Shown one piece after another: positions 1-9,679 of a stretch of DNA of 64,000 nucleotides. The notes under the pieces are model-generated. The model ran no database searches and was not told where the DNA came from. It saw only the letters and a program-made list of their open reading frames with translations. This DNA comes from Lachnospiraceae bacterium UBA7143 (lineage in GTDB: Bacteria > Bacillota > Clostridia > Lachnospirales > Lachnospiraceae). Made by a program: the position numbers and the translations under genes. The stretch lies in the NCBI GenBank assembly GCA_002491905.1, contig DKWV01000011.1, positions 369,528 through 433,527 of the forward strand, written 5' to 3'. Each line of letters begins with the position of its first letter. Within the stretch, counting starts at the first letter, position 1.

Positions 1-2550
1 GGTAATCTCTACCCGCTGTTTTCCCAGCCCTGTGATCGGCACGTCAGTCTCCGTATCCGTCATGGTAATCTCATAGGCATGCAGGGAATGTGGCAGTTTG
101 CTGCCATAAATAGACTTGTATACATCCCCGATCTTTGTCATCGCCTCCTCGCTGTCGGCGATATCTATCCGATAGCTGCCCTCGCCGCCTTCCATGACAG
201 CCGTCACAATGCTGTCCTGCGGAATAGAGTAACTGTTGTTTTTCACGGTAATACCGGCCTGCGGTTCTTCCCGTTCCACATCCGAAAGCGTTTCCTGTCC
301 TGCCTCCAGCGTATAGGTACGGCCGTCTATCTCCACGGTTTCCCCGGGGCCGGGGCCGCCTCCTCTTCTTGCAAGAATGGTGAGAACCCCGCCTTCACTG
401 CTTACCTCCTGACCAGCTGCCTCATCCGCAGCCGCACTTTCGCTATCAGCCGCATTTCCAGCTGCCTCATCCACAGTCGCCCCAGCATTTTCAGCTGCCG
501 CAGCGTCCTGCCTTCTGCAGATCACACCCATAAAATCACCCCCTGCCTTCGACAGACAGGTTCCTGTCAGATCTGTCACCCCTGCGGGAATCACGGCAAC
601 ACGGGTTCCCGTAAAGCTCTGCCCCCTGTAGTCATCGCGGTAAAGCTTTGTCGACGTATTTTCATAGGAACGGGTGGGAACTTTATCCCCTGCGAAATAA
701 ATCACACCGTCTTTTATCTTATCATTATCAAAGGCCCGAAGCCCGATCTGCTCCACAGACGGCGCAATTCGGATCTCCTTAAGCGGACATCCGGCAAAGG
801 CCCTGTCACAGATCTGCTGCACACCCTCCGCGCCGTCAATTGCCGCCAGATTCGCACAGCCCTCAAACGCCCCCTCCCCGATCACAGAGACACTGTCAGG
901 GATGTGTACGCTGTCTATGCTGTTCATATCTTTCAACGCTTCCGGGCCGATCACCTTCACGGAATCCGGGATCGAAACCGCGCCGCCCCTGCCCCTATAA
1001 GCCAGCAGAATCCCGTCACCCACGATCAGGAACTCTCCCGCCTCGCCTGCATTCGCCTTCCAGCCGGAAAGCCAGGGCGTCTTATCAAAAGCAGAAACAC
1101 CGATTTTTCTCACGCTGTCAGGAATGACCACATCAGTCAACTCGTCGCAGTGATAAAATGCCGCATAACCGATCTCCTCCACGCCATCGGGAATTCTGAC
1201 CGTATTCACCGCCGATCTGGCATAGGCAAATTCCCCGATCCGGCGGATACCGCCCGGGATCTCGCACGAAGTCGTATCGTCATCATAATAAGCCTGCGCC
1301 GCAATGGTTTCGCCATTTACCACCGTATATTTCGGAAAAGAACCGCCCTTTGCGTCCTCCGATCCCGCGAGCCCGGGCACCGTATCCAAATCGGGTTCCT
1401 CCACAACGGGTTCGCCGCCCAGAATCTCCCCCGTACCGCCCACGTTCACAGTTGCCTTTGCATTGTCCACCAGCACATAGACTTCCTGCCCGACCACACG
1501 GGATTTCGCCTTCACGCTGGGATCATCTTCCGCCTCCATAGCGTTCATATGGGATACCTCATGATAATAGTCCACAGGACCCACAATCGGCGCTTCCTCT
1601 CCCTCCGCAGCATTTTCACTGACCGTTCCGGAAATCGGCGCCTCCTCATACTCGGAGACATCTATATCATCGAGAACAAGCGTCTGTGCAAAGTTCTCCG
1701 CGTAAGAACCGGCCTCCGCATGTATTTCAAGCTTCGTGCAGCCGTCAAAGGCCGTAGGGTGGATCGTGCTGACCGAAATCGGGATCGTGATATCCCGGAG
1801 TCTGACACAGTCCTCAAATGCCTTCATATCAATGCTTTTCACGGAATACGGAATGGTAACCTCTTTCAGGTTCTTACAGTTGGAAAATGCGTATCCGGTA
1901 ATTTCTGCCACATTGCTGCTGATACTTGCATCCTGCAGATTATAGTCACCCCAGAAAGCGTAGGGCCTGACCTTATTCACCGAGGACGGCATACTGTAGG
2001 AAGACGCCTTTCTGCCAGCAAGCACCTGATAAAGAACATCCCATCCCTTTTTGTTATAGATCGCGCCGTCGTCGCAGACAAAATACGGATTGTCGCTGTC
2101 AAAATCCACAGACGATAAGCTGTAATCTCCCGCAAAAGCGCCATTGCCGAGAGTCTTAAGCCCCTTTCCCACAGAAACACTTCTCAGGGAAGGACAGCCG
2201 GAAAATGCCGCGTTCTCGATCACCGTTACGCTGTCGGGTACCGTCACGCTCTCCAGACTATTGCATTCGGAAAAAGCCCTCGCGCCGATAACCTCCACCG
2301 CGTCACCCAGAGTAACGCTGCGCACATGATCATTCCCCGCGAAGGCTTCCGCCTCGATCCTTTTTACCTGATTGGAAACAGACACGTTCTCAGCCGTGCC
2401 GTTATATTTCACCAATGTAGTTCCATCCATCTGAAAATCAGATGCGGCGGAGGAATCCTCCGCCTCCACATCTGATACAGGAATCTGTGTCACGACAATC
2501 GCCGTCACTAAAAGCAGCGTGCCAATCAGCTTTCTCATTTTTTTCCCCAT
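1..2550 (-). CDS. Secreted LRR_5 (BspA-like) surface protein, 3' end beyond the window
   Basis: Reading the minus strand from the ATG at 2550 gives 850 codons open to the window edge, so the C-terminus is missing. The start is fixed by AGAGGAGGAATCCT just upstream of the ATG. The N-terminus is a signal peptide (MGKKMRKLIGTLLLVTAIVV, ending near VEA). The body is made of 22-24-residue leucine-rich repeats of the LRR_5/BspA type, with recurring xAFxxCxxLxxVxIPDSVxxIG units, in two blocks separated by an acidic linker around residues 300-400. The last ~200 residues seen are not LRR. Such proteins are exported and often mediate adhesion, but the ligand here is unknown. It lies 28 bp downstream of the larger LRR gene and is probably co-transcribed with it. 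Whether it ends in a sorting signal cannot be seen. Confidence 0.85.
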   Translation of the reverse strand, partial: MGKKMRKLIGTLLLVTAIVVTQIPVSDVEAEDSSAASDFQMDGTTLVKYNGTAENVSVSNQVKRIEAEAFAGNDHVRSVTLGDAVEVIGARAFSECNSLESVTVPDSVTVIENAAFSGCPSLRSVSVGKGLKTLGNGAFAGDYSLSSVDFDSDNPYFVCDDGAIYNKKGWDVLYQVLAGRKASSYSMPSSVNKVRPYAFWGDYNLQDASISSNVAEITGYAFSNCKNLKEVTIPYSVKSIDMKAFEDCVRLRDITIPISVSTIHPTAFDGCTKLEIHAEAGSYAENFAQTLVLDDIDVSEYEEAPISGTVSENAAEGEEAPIVGPVDYYHEVSHMNAMEAEDDPSVKAKSRVVGQEVYVLVDNAKATVNVGGTGEILGGEPVVEEPDLDTVPGLAGSEDAKGGSFPKYTVVNGETIAAQAYYDDDTTSCEIPGGIRRIGEFAYARSAVNTVRIPDGVEEIGYAAFYHCDELTDVVIPDSVRKIGVSAFDKTPWLSGWKANAGEAGEFLIVGDGILLAYRGRGGAVSIPDSVKVIGPEALKDMNSIDSVHIPDSVSVIGEGAFEGCANLAAIDGAEGVQQICDRAFAGCPLKEIRIAPSVEQIGLRAFDNDKIKDGVIYFAGDKVPTRSYENTSTKLYRDDYRGQSFTGTRVAVIPAGVTDLTGTCLSKAGGDFMGVICRRQDAAAAENAGATVDEAAGNAADSESAAADEAAGQEVSSEGGVLTILARRGGGPGPGETVEIDGRTYTLEAGQETLSDVEREEPQAGITVKNNSYSIPQDSIVTAVMEGGEGSYRIDIADSEEAMTKIGDVYKSIYGSKLPHSLHAYEITMTDTETDVPITGLGKQRVEIT

Positions 2551-2578
2551 AGGATTCCTCCTCTGGATCTCAGGTTTC

Positions 2579-5500
2579 TTACGCTTTTACCTTCGCAGCC
2601 GTCTTTTTATCCTTCTTTAAGAACAGGATAACCGACAGGCAGGCCAGCCCAAGCGACAGGAACCACTTCGGATGAATCGGATCGCCGGTCTTGGGCGTCA
2701 CGTCAAGCATACCCTCCACCAGATTTCCGGTATCCACATAAATCGTATAAGGCGAGAAGTGCGTCGCACGGAAACGGATACAAGGTACGCCGTTAATCGT
2801 GGTGAAACTCTCATTCAGGCTTTCTAACTGATCCCCATTAATAACCGCACCCGCCATGTTGTTGCCGCCGTAAGCCACCAGTGAATCAGGAATCGGGATC
2901 GTGATATCTACAGACAGACCCGTGGTATCCGTGATCTTCGTGGTTCCGGTAGAATCATAGAGACTGATATCCATCGCATAGTACAGGATATTGTCCAGCG
3001 TACCGTACTTGTTTGTGAGTGCTGCCGATACCGCGCGGGTCGCCTCATCCGTCTCGGAGATCTTCACGATGAAGTTATCCGAGGAACCGTTCGTAGTAGC
3101 CGTCGCCAGATCCCTGTTGGAGATACCCGGCTTCTCTATATTTACTGTGGTATTCCCGTTGCCACCGGTCGATGTACTGTTATTGCCGTTACCGCCACCG
3201 CCGCCGGTATTCACCGCCACGGCAGGCGCTGCGGGAGCCTCCACATAGTTCGCCTTGACCGTCACGTTGTTGGACGGCATCGTGAAGGTGGTGGACGTCA
3301 TGCTGACGCTCGCTAATGCCACGCCGTTGGAATCTGTCGTCCACTTCTCAAACCGCATGCCTTCTGCCGGCGCATAGCACGAGATAATAACCGTCGTGCC
3401 CGGCGCGTAGCTGCCGGAACCGCTGCCACCTTCCACGAATACCGTGAACTGCCCCGCTCCGCTTGTCGTGGATGTGGTGCTTGTGGAACTGCTGCTCGTA
3501 GAGCTGCTGCTACTTGAACTGCTGCTGTTCTTATCAGACGACGACTTCTTACTGCTGTTCGAGGAACCGCTGCTGGTAGTGCCGCCGCTGGTAGAACCGC
3601 CGCTGGTCGAACCACCGCTCGTCGGTGCCGCCTTATAGAGGGCAATAATCGACATATTATCGTTAGTTACCGTATCGACAGTCCAGTTATTGCTGTAGGT
3701 AAGCGGTTCATAGCCTGCCTGCGCCTTATGTGCCGGAGGCTTCATGCCCAGATCCGCAAAACTCATGCCTGCATCCACATAATATTTCCCGTCCGCATCA
3801 GCGCCGTCCTCTGTCCTGCCGGGTAAGAACGACCCGTCCACACCGTCATAAAACTCAACGATATACTGGCCGTTCACCGATGTGCCGTCGGAATCATACT
3901 GCGCCACAAAAGTGGTCAGATCCTCGGTAATCGGACCAAGTTCAGTCAGTGTATCACCCGCGGAAGTAACCGCCAGCCACTCTCCGTTGAACTTATAGCC
4001 CTTTCTATGGCCTTCCTCGTAGAGAGCTTTCGCCTCCTCAGGCTCCCTCGCATAGAGATCCTCCGTGCCCTTTCTCTCAAGCTCCTGGGTCTTTCCGACC
4101 TGCGTGCCGTCATAATCGAAGAATTTCACACGGTAAGACCCCAGCTCCTTAAATACCATCGGCGGGTCAAACCGATCCACATAACGCTTCGCCGCGGAGT
4201 CAATGTACGACCGGACGGTAACCCCATTCTTAGGTGAGAAGGCAGAATCTGCGATATCCACCTCGCGTCCCCTGATGGTTACCTCCAGGGCGTGCCTTCC
4301 CTCGGTATCCGTGATGCCGTTGAACGCATCCTCCTTGATCTTGTTGACGGAAACAGGCAGAAGCACATCCGTCAGCTTGGTGCAGTCCTTAAAGCACCCC
4401 TCCGGGATCTCCTTCAGATCGTCCAGATCCGTCAGATCCACAACCAGAACTTCATCGCATCCCTCAAACGCGCTGTCCGCGATCTCATCCACACCTTTCA
4501 GCAGCGCGATTGTGCCGGGATTAACTTCCTTCTCCTCCAGACCGGGATCATTAGTGCCGTTACGCCCCTTGGCCATGAGACATTCGATAAGCTTATACTT
4601 TCCATCCCTGTCCCCGGACTGCCTTTCGAAGAGAAGTCCCTTCTCCACGGGATACTTCTCGTTGCCGTTCACCTCAGTCATGTTGCCGCAGCCGCGGAAA
4701 GGCAGTTTGCCGATCTCCGACATCCCCGCTCCAAGCGCGACACTCTTTAACTGTTCACAGTTGTCAAACGCATAGTCTGGCAGTTTCTTCACACTGGTTA
4801 ATTCCACACGTCTGATGACATCATTGCCAAGGATATCCTCCTCGTGTTCATCCTTTTGGGCATTGCCGTCCTTGTCCCTGTAATCCACATATCTGCCGTT
4901 GAACAGACCCGGAATGGTCCCATCAGATGCGACAGGTCCCGTCCTCCGGCTGTTTAAACCTATATAAGTATCATAATTATGCTGGTTGCCGCTCTCCTTA
5001 TCCGCCGCATAGGCCGTCACGTCGATGGAGGTGACTCCATCAGGCACGATGATGGTATTGGTAGCGGCAATAAAATTCGCAGCCTGGGCAGGCACCCTCT
5101 GGTACTCCTCAAGTCCAAGCCCTGATGGATTTTCCTGCTCAAGGTAGTAATTTCCCATAAAATTGTAAGGGTGGCTTTCAAAGTAAGGCTTCAGCCACTT
5201 TCCGGCGCTCACTCCCGCCGCCTGCACCGTCATGGGCTCAAACAGCAGGTCATAGAGTCCACCCAGGGAACTGGCCGTCTCTCCCGATGAACCGTTTTCC
5301 AGCCAGTTTACAAAATTATAGTGCCCATCCTCATCCCGCTCGCAGTACCTCTCATTGATCCACGGGCCGTATCTCTCCTCAAACAAAGCATCCGTCAGAT
5401 CGACAGTCGTCCCGTTCAGTGTGACTTTGCCCTCACCTTCCACTGCCGCCGCAAGCAGAACCGCGTACTCGTTTCGGAGCTGCCCCACAGTCTTACTCTT

Positions 5501-8191
5501 GCTGGTCACCATGTAGCCGTCATTGTCATAGACCTTGTTGTAATAATACTGCTCCATGTCCGCGCAGTAATCCGCCAGCTCCTCATCGAGCAGAACCGCC
5601 CGCTCGGACAAATCGGGAAGCCTCGGATAATCGATCAGGACCACATCACTGGGACTGCTCCTGTCCACCATCACAGTCAGATGGGTGCCATTATCGCTAT
5701 TCCACCGGCTCATATAGCACACGTTCACATCTGGCAGATTTTCACTGCCAGGACCAGACTCCTTCAGCACATGGCTCATATTCATGGCATATGCAAAAGG
5801 CGCATAGCCTTTCACAATGTCGCCGTGGAAGGTCAGTCTGCTCCCCCCGGTCTGGAAGGCAGTCTCATCCATCTTGAAATTCTCGCTGCCATATCCTGCA
5901 GACGGCGTGTTGAAATAAACATTTTCAAGCTTCGAGCAGTCCGCAAAAGCGCGCGCTCCGATCTCATTGACGGAGTTGCCGATACGCACCTTCTCAAGGG
6001 AAGGAAGTCCCGCAAAAGCCTCACTGTCAATCTTGCTGATTGACCCGTCCTTGATGGTAATGCTTCTGATTTTCCTGCGCAGTGTCTCATCGGAAAAGCA
6101 CCCTTCTCCGATGTTCACCACCTTAATGTTGCCAACCTGTTCGGGAATGACGATATCCACGCTTCCTGTCCCGGATATCAGCACACATTTCTTCAGGGTT
6201 CCATTCGCGTCAATCTCATAGCGGTAAACACTGTCACCGCTCCTCAAAGCCACTTCATAGCAGTCATTTCCCTGGCTGTCCTTATATACATAGGGCACGC
6301 CGGTCTCCCCGCTGACCCTCGTGCTTGCCTCCCATGTGCTTTTCCTGGGCTCGGCAGTCTTTCCGTTATTATCGTTCTCAGGCCCGCGAACGAAAAATTT
6401 CTCGTCCGTGACATGGGCAAACGTATCAGGCTTAAAGTATGCCGCGCCACAAGTATCGGGGAAAATGACATTATGCAGCCCGGAGCAGTTATAAAAAGTC
6501 GTGTGCGGCACTTCACCCTGATAATTATCGGGCATGGTCACCTCAGTGAGCTTAACCCGGTTAGCCAGCACATAACCGCCCAGAGACGACCCGTTTCTGC
6601 CGGTGATGCCTGCCGGGAACGTAAACTTGGTCATACCGGCGCCGGCGTCCATCGTCTCCAAGGCAAAACATCCCTTCCCCAAAGAGGTCACCTTAGATCC
6701 ATCAAACTTTAAGCCGCTTTCCGTCAGCGCCTTATCATTGTAGAAAGCGAAATCCTTCAGCGCGCATCCGTCAGCGCCAGGGTTGACCTTCGTAAAGTCA
6801 ACCTCCGTCAGGGAATCACAGTAGGCAAAAGCCCCATACCCTACCGTGCTCAGAGACCACGGGAAACTGATGCTTCTCAGACTGGAGCAGCCGTAAAAAG
6901 CCTCCGCGCCAATCGTGGAAAAGCCGGACGAATCCCCCAGAGTGACTGTGGCAAGCTGCGTACAGTTGCAGAACGCCCTGTTCCCGACCATCGCATCATT
7001 GTCAAGCTCCACGCTCGTCATACCGGCCTCCTCAAAGGCACCGTTACCTATCACCTGAATATTTTTCGGGATAACAATCTCCCCTACGTTTTTAACCCTG
7101 TAGAAAGCGCCTTCCCCGATCGCGCTGAGTATCACATCCGGATTCATCTTTGCCAGACAGCCATTTTCATCCGTAAGATATTCCACCTTGTCGCCGACGC
7201 CAAGCATACCGCCGCCAAGCTCCGTGTCCTTCTTATCGCTCTGGGCTACAAATACCGTCTCGCCAGTCCTTTCATTTCCGTCCTCATCCAGTCTCTTGTC
7301 ATGAATTTCCACCAGAGTAAAATCGGCGTCCAGATAACTCAGGACAGAGTTATGCTCACAATAAAACTCTACCTTCTGCTGGGGAGACAGATCTTTATTC
7401 GGCGTGACAGATAAATCAGTCGGTTTTACATCTGTCTCCCGGTTTTCCCATTTTTCAATCTCAGCCTTCTTATCGTTGTACTCCTTCTCAAAATATTTTA
7501 AAAGAAACGCTTCTTCCCCTTTTTTGAACGTCTTGTTATCCGGCCCGTATACGATCGCGTTGGCAGGATAAGTGCCGGGGTAGGAACCGCCCGTCACTTT
7601 CAGATTATCCATCGGATTGCTGCTGTCCTGATAATTAGCTGCAGGATTGTCACTGAAATAGGCGTTAAACTGTTCCTCCGTGACGGTCTGGTAATCTGTC
7701 CGCAGCAGATTGTTTACCACAACCTGATCCCTGTTATTCTCATTGTTGTATTTGCAGAGCACCGCCCTGTTATTCTTTAAGTGATAAAGGAATTCCCACT
7801 CCAGATAAAGCGCGCCTTCCCGGGTATTTGACCTGACCGACGCATGTAGATCTCCTCCCGCGACAGCATCTCTCAATGTCTTGGGCAGTCCGCCGCCCTG
7901 CATGTTCAGCTCGATATCAGAACAGTTCTCTTCGCCTGAGCTGTGCGGAATACTGTGTTCTCCCCCGGAAGCATTCTCGTACACATCCTCCTCACACTCC
8001 TTTGCGGGAACATAGGCAATCGCCCCGGTAAGATCCGTTTTCCCGCCGGAATTTCCATCCTCAGCCAGGTTCTCCGGCACCGGTATAGCCGCCACCACGA
8101 TAGCCGTGATCATCAAAACCGCCGCAAAACTTCGTCTGACGGTTCTCTTTAATCTCCTCTTAGGCTTTCTCGCTGCTGTTTTTTTCGTCAT
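2579..8191 (-). CDS. Giant LRR_5 surface protein with Ser-rich stalk and TPKTGD cell-wall sorting signal
   Basis: 1870 aa. The N-terminus is a basic export signal with a hydrophobic core at about residues 20-37. LRR_5-type repeats occupy three blocks (roughly 340-620, 690-780 and 1090-1330). InlB-like segments, a Gly/Ser/Thr stalk (about 1520-1580), a further repeat-like domain and a C-terminal beta-rich domain follow. The end is a classic sorting signal: TPKTGD at 1832-1837, a hydrophobic stretch (WFLSLGLACLSVILFL) and a KKDKK tail. A class B sortase is encoded immediately upstream (stop at 8295), so this protein is its obvious substrate candidate; that pairing is inferred from position. AGGAG precedes the ATG. 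Function is probably adhesion or surface display; the ligand is unknown. Confidence 0.9.
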   Translation of the reverse strand: MTKKTAARKPKRRLKRTVRRSFAAVLMITAIVVAAIPVPENLAEDGNSGGKTDLTGAIAYVPAKECEEDVYENASGGEHSIPHSSGEENCSDIELNMQGGGLPKTLRDAVAGGDLHASVRSNTREGALYLEWEFLYHLKNNRAVLCKYNNENNRDQVVVNNLLRTDYQTVTEEQFNAYFSDNPAANYQDSSNPMDNLKVTGGSYPGTYPANAIVYGPDNKTFKKGEEAFLLKYFEKEYNDKKAEIEKWENRETDVKPTDLSVTPNKDLSPQQKVEFYCEHNSVLSYLDADFTLVEIHDKRLDEDGNERTGETVFVAQSDKKDTELGGGMLGVGDKVEYLTDENGCLAKMNPDVILSAIGEGAFYRVKNVGEIVIPKNIQVIGNGAFEEAGMTSVELDNDAMVGNRAFCNCTQLATVTLGDSSGFSTIGAEAFYGCSSLRSISFPWSLSTVGYGAFAYCDSLTEVDFTKVNPGADGCALKDFAFYNDKALTESGLKFDGSKVTSLGKGCFALETMDAGAGMTKFTFPAGITGRNGSSLGGYVLANRVKLTEVTMPDNYQGEVPHTTFYNCSGLHNVIFPDTCGAAYFKPDTFAHVTDEKFFVRGPENDNNGKTAEPRKSTWEASTRVSGETGVPYVYKDSQGNDCYEVALRSGDSVYRYEIDANGTLKKCVLISGTGSVDIVIPEQVGNIKVVNIGEGCFSDETLRRKIRSITIKDGSISKIDSEAFAGLPSLEKVRIGNSVNEIGARAFADCSKLENVYFNTPSAGYGSENFKMDETAFQTGGSRLTFHGDIVKGYAPFAYAMNMSHVLKESGPGSENLPDVNVCYMSRWNSDNGTHLTVMVDRSSPSDVVLIDYPRLPDLSERAVLLDEELADYCADMEQYYYNKVYDNDGYMVTSKSKTVGQLRNEYAVLLAAAVEGEGKVTLNGTTVDLTDALFEERYGPWINERYCERDEDGHYNFVNWLENGSSGETASSLGGLYDLLFEPMTVQAAGVSAGKWLKPYFESHPYNFMGNYYLEQENPSGLGLEEYQRVPAQAANFIAATNTIIVPDGVTSIDVTAYAADKESGNQHNYDTYIGLNSRRTGPVASDGTIPGLFNGRYVDYRDKDGNAQKDEHEEDILGNDVIRRVELTSVKKLPDYAFDNCEQLKSVALGAGMSEIGKLPFRGCGNMTEVNGNEKYPVEKGLLFERQSGDRDGKYKLIECLMAKGRNGTNDPGLEEKEVNPGTIALLKGVDEIADSAFEGCDEVLVVDLTDLDDLKEIPEGCFKDCTKLTDVLLPVSVNKIKEDAFNGITDTEGRHALEVTIRGREVDIADSAFSPKNGVTVRSYIDSAAKRYVDRFDPPMVFKELGSYRVKFFDYDGTQVGKTQELERKGTEDLYAREPEEAKALYEEGHRKGYKFNGEWLAVTSAGDTLTELGPITEDLTTFVAQYDSDGTSVNGQYIVEFYDGVDGSFLPGRTEDGADADGKYYVDAGMSFADLGMKPPAHKAQAGYEPLTYSNNWTVDTVTNDNMSIIALYKAAPTSGGSTSGGSTSGGTTSSGSSNSSKKSSSDKNSSSSSSSSSTSSSSTSTTSTTSGAGQFTVFVEGGSGSGSYAPGTTVIISCYAPAEGMRFEKWTTDSNGVALASVSMTSTTFTMPSNNVTVKANYVEAPAAPAVAVNTGGGGGNGNNSTSTGGNGNTTVNIEKPGISNRDLATATTNGSSDNFIVKISETDEATRAVSAALTNKYGTLDNILYYAMDISLYDSTGTTKITDTTGLSVDITIPIPDSLVAYGGNNMAGAVINGDQLESLNESFTTINGVPCIRFRATHFSPYTIYVDTGNLVEGMLDVTPKTGDPIHPKWFLSLGLACLSVILFLKKDKKTAAKVKA

Positions 8192-8294
8192 GGTACTTTC
8201 TCCTCATTCCCTTACACATTTTTATAAGCCCGCTTCCGAAAACCCGGGAGTCGTCCTAAACCGGCCACATACCGGCTGTTTTACTCCATGCTGT

Positions 8295-9509
8295 TCACTC
8301 AGCCCGGATCCGCTTCGCCACCACCACAAACCTGCCGTCCGTCTCCGAACTGTCACAGGTGGAGAGCGTCAGAAGTTCATCCCCAAAAGAGGCCGTCACG
8401 CCAGTGTCATACAGGGATAATGCCGCCATCTCCTGCATGTTGGACTCAAATTCTTTCTCCGACGCCGCGTCAAAAAACTGGTAATACTTAAAAATCACTT
8501 CATCCTCATTATAGATCCGGGAGCGGAATACATACATAACCTGATAAGTTCCCTTCTCATAGATCGTGTCAAACTGAATCGTCGGGTGTTTCTCACAGTA
8601 TTCCTTTTTGCTGTAGCTGTTGAGGTTTCCGAACATCCTGCCGGACTTCATGTGATGCCCGTATATAATCAGATTCGTATTTCTGTGCACCACGTCGCAT
8701 GCCGCATCCAGAAAAAGACTTCCGTTTTTATCGTACTCCTGATTGAAATTGTGGTCGAGATAATATTCGTTATTACCTGTCTGCATCACTGGATAGTCTA
8801 TATTTGTATCGTCAATTTTCAGCCATCCGATCAGTTTTTTGTTTTTATTATAAAGAGTCTCGTACTCCGGGAGCACGGTAAGCTCCACATCCTCCTCCTG
8901 CGTGTAATGAATTGTAACCGCGGGAGTCTGCCAGCTTCCTCCGGCCAGGCTGTCGCTTCCCTTCAGCATGGCCAGACTCTTATAATCCATCTGCGTTCTG
9001 TCCGCAAAATAGGAATACACGCCAAAATAGCCGAAACACCCCACTGCAACGAAACCGCAGAGGATAACTAACAGCTTACGGCGTTTTTCCCTTTTTTTGA
9101 TTTCTTCGAGGATAATCTTCCTCATATCGGCATCGTAGTCCTCAAGCGATACCTGCCTTTTCGTTTTTCCCCCGGTCTGGCTGCCCTTCCCGGCGGATTT
9201 TTTCTTCCTGTTCTCCTTCTCCGCCTTTTTGCGTGCCCTTTTGCCCGCAGGAAGTATGCTGTTTTTCGTATACCCCTGGCTCTTATACCGCTCCGCCAGC
9301 TCATAGACCTGATCGTCGAACTCGTTCCCGACCACGCTCTCGAATCGGAACTGCCCCTTCGCAAGCGCCTCGCTTAAGGAGATCACTTCTCCCGGCTGGT
9401 CCATATGTACTTTCGACTTGATCTCCTCTATCATCTTCAGGTCACGCTTGGCAGCCTTATACTCGGCCTCTGTCCTGAATCTCCTTCCCGCCGCCTCAAA
9501 TCCCGACAT
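8295..9509 (-). CDS. Class B sortase with long charged N-terminal cytoplasmic region
   Basis: 404 aa transpeptidase that cleaves sorting signals and links surface proteins to peptidoglycan. Seen in the sequence: catalytic Cys385 in TLSTC, His285/286 in YGHHM, and Arg393 in DGRF, the usual triad layout of class B sortases. A single membrane segment lies at about 145-168 (LLVILCGFVAVGCFGYF). The ~140 residues before it are unusually long and strongly charged, with a Lys/Arg-rich run at 88-118, so they would be cytoplasmic. Typical SrtB proteins have a very short N-terminus. It sits between a 1612-aa Ig-like protein and the TPKTGD-bearing LRR protein. The Clostridioides difficile class B sortase recognises (S/P)PxTG, so a TPKTG substrate is reasonable; this is inference. 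Confidence 0.92.
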   Translation of the reverse strand: MSGFEAAGRRFRTEAEYKAAKRDLKMIEEIKSKVHMDQPGEVISLSEALAKGQFRFESVVGNEFDDQVYELAERYKSQGYTKNSILPAGKRARKKAEKENRKKKSAGKGSQTGGKTKRQVSLEDYDADMRKIILEEIKKREKRRKLLVILCGFVAVGCFGYFGVYSYFADRTQMDYKSLAMLKGSDSLAGGSWQTPAVTIHYTQEEDVELTVLPEYETLYNKNKKLIGWLKIDDTNIDYPVMQTGNNEYYLDHNFNQEYDKNGSLFLDAACDVVHRNTNLIIYGHHMKSGRMFGNLNSYSKKEYCEKHPTIQFDTIYEKGTYQVMYVFRSRIYNEDEVIFKYYQFFDAASEKEFESNMQEMAALSLYDTGVTASFGDELLTLSTCDSSETDGRFVVVAKRIRAE

Positions 9510-9679
9510 ATGGGAACCGCTCCTTTACCAGATAGTGACCGGCAGGACAGATCATTGCCCTGCCCGCCGCGCTGCCAGCAAAATACCTCTGCGGGCCCGC
9601 GCATATAAGTTTATTTTACTCTTTTTTGTAGAATATGCAAGCTTTTTCATGACAGGTGTCTTCCACCGTCACACGCCCC

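Noticed and set aside
79..2118. Long open frame on the plus strand opposite the LRR gene (679 codons)
   Set aside because: It is the complement of an intact LRR_5 coding frame; no RBS, a His/Arg/Leu/Ile-rich nonsense-like product, and no known domain.
9591..9600. GCGGGCCCGC palindrome between the sortase and Ig-like genes
   Set aside because: Only 10 bp, no loop, no T-run; too short to support a terminator or operator claim.
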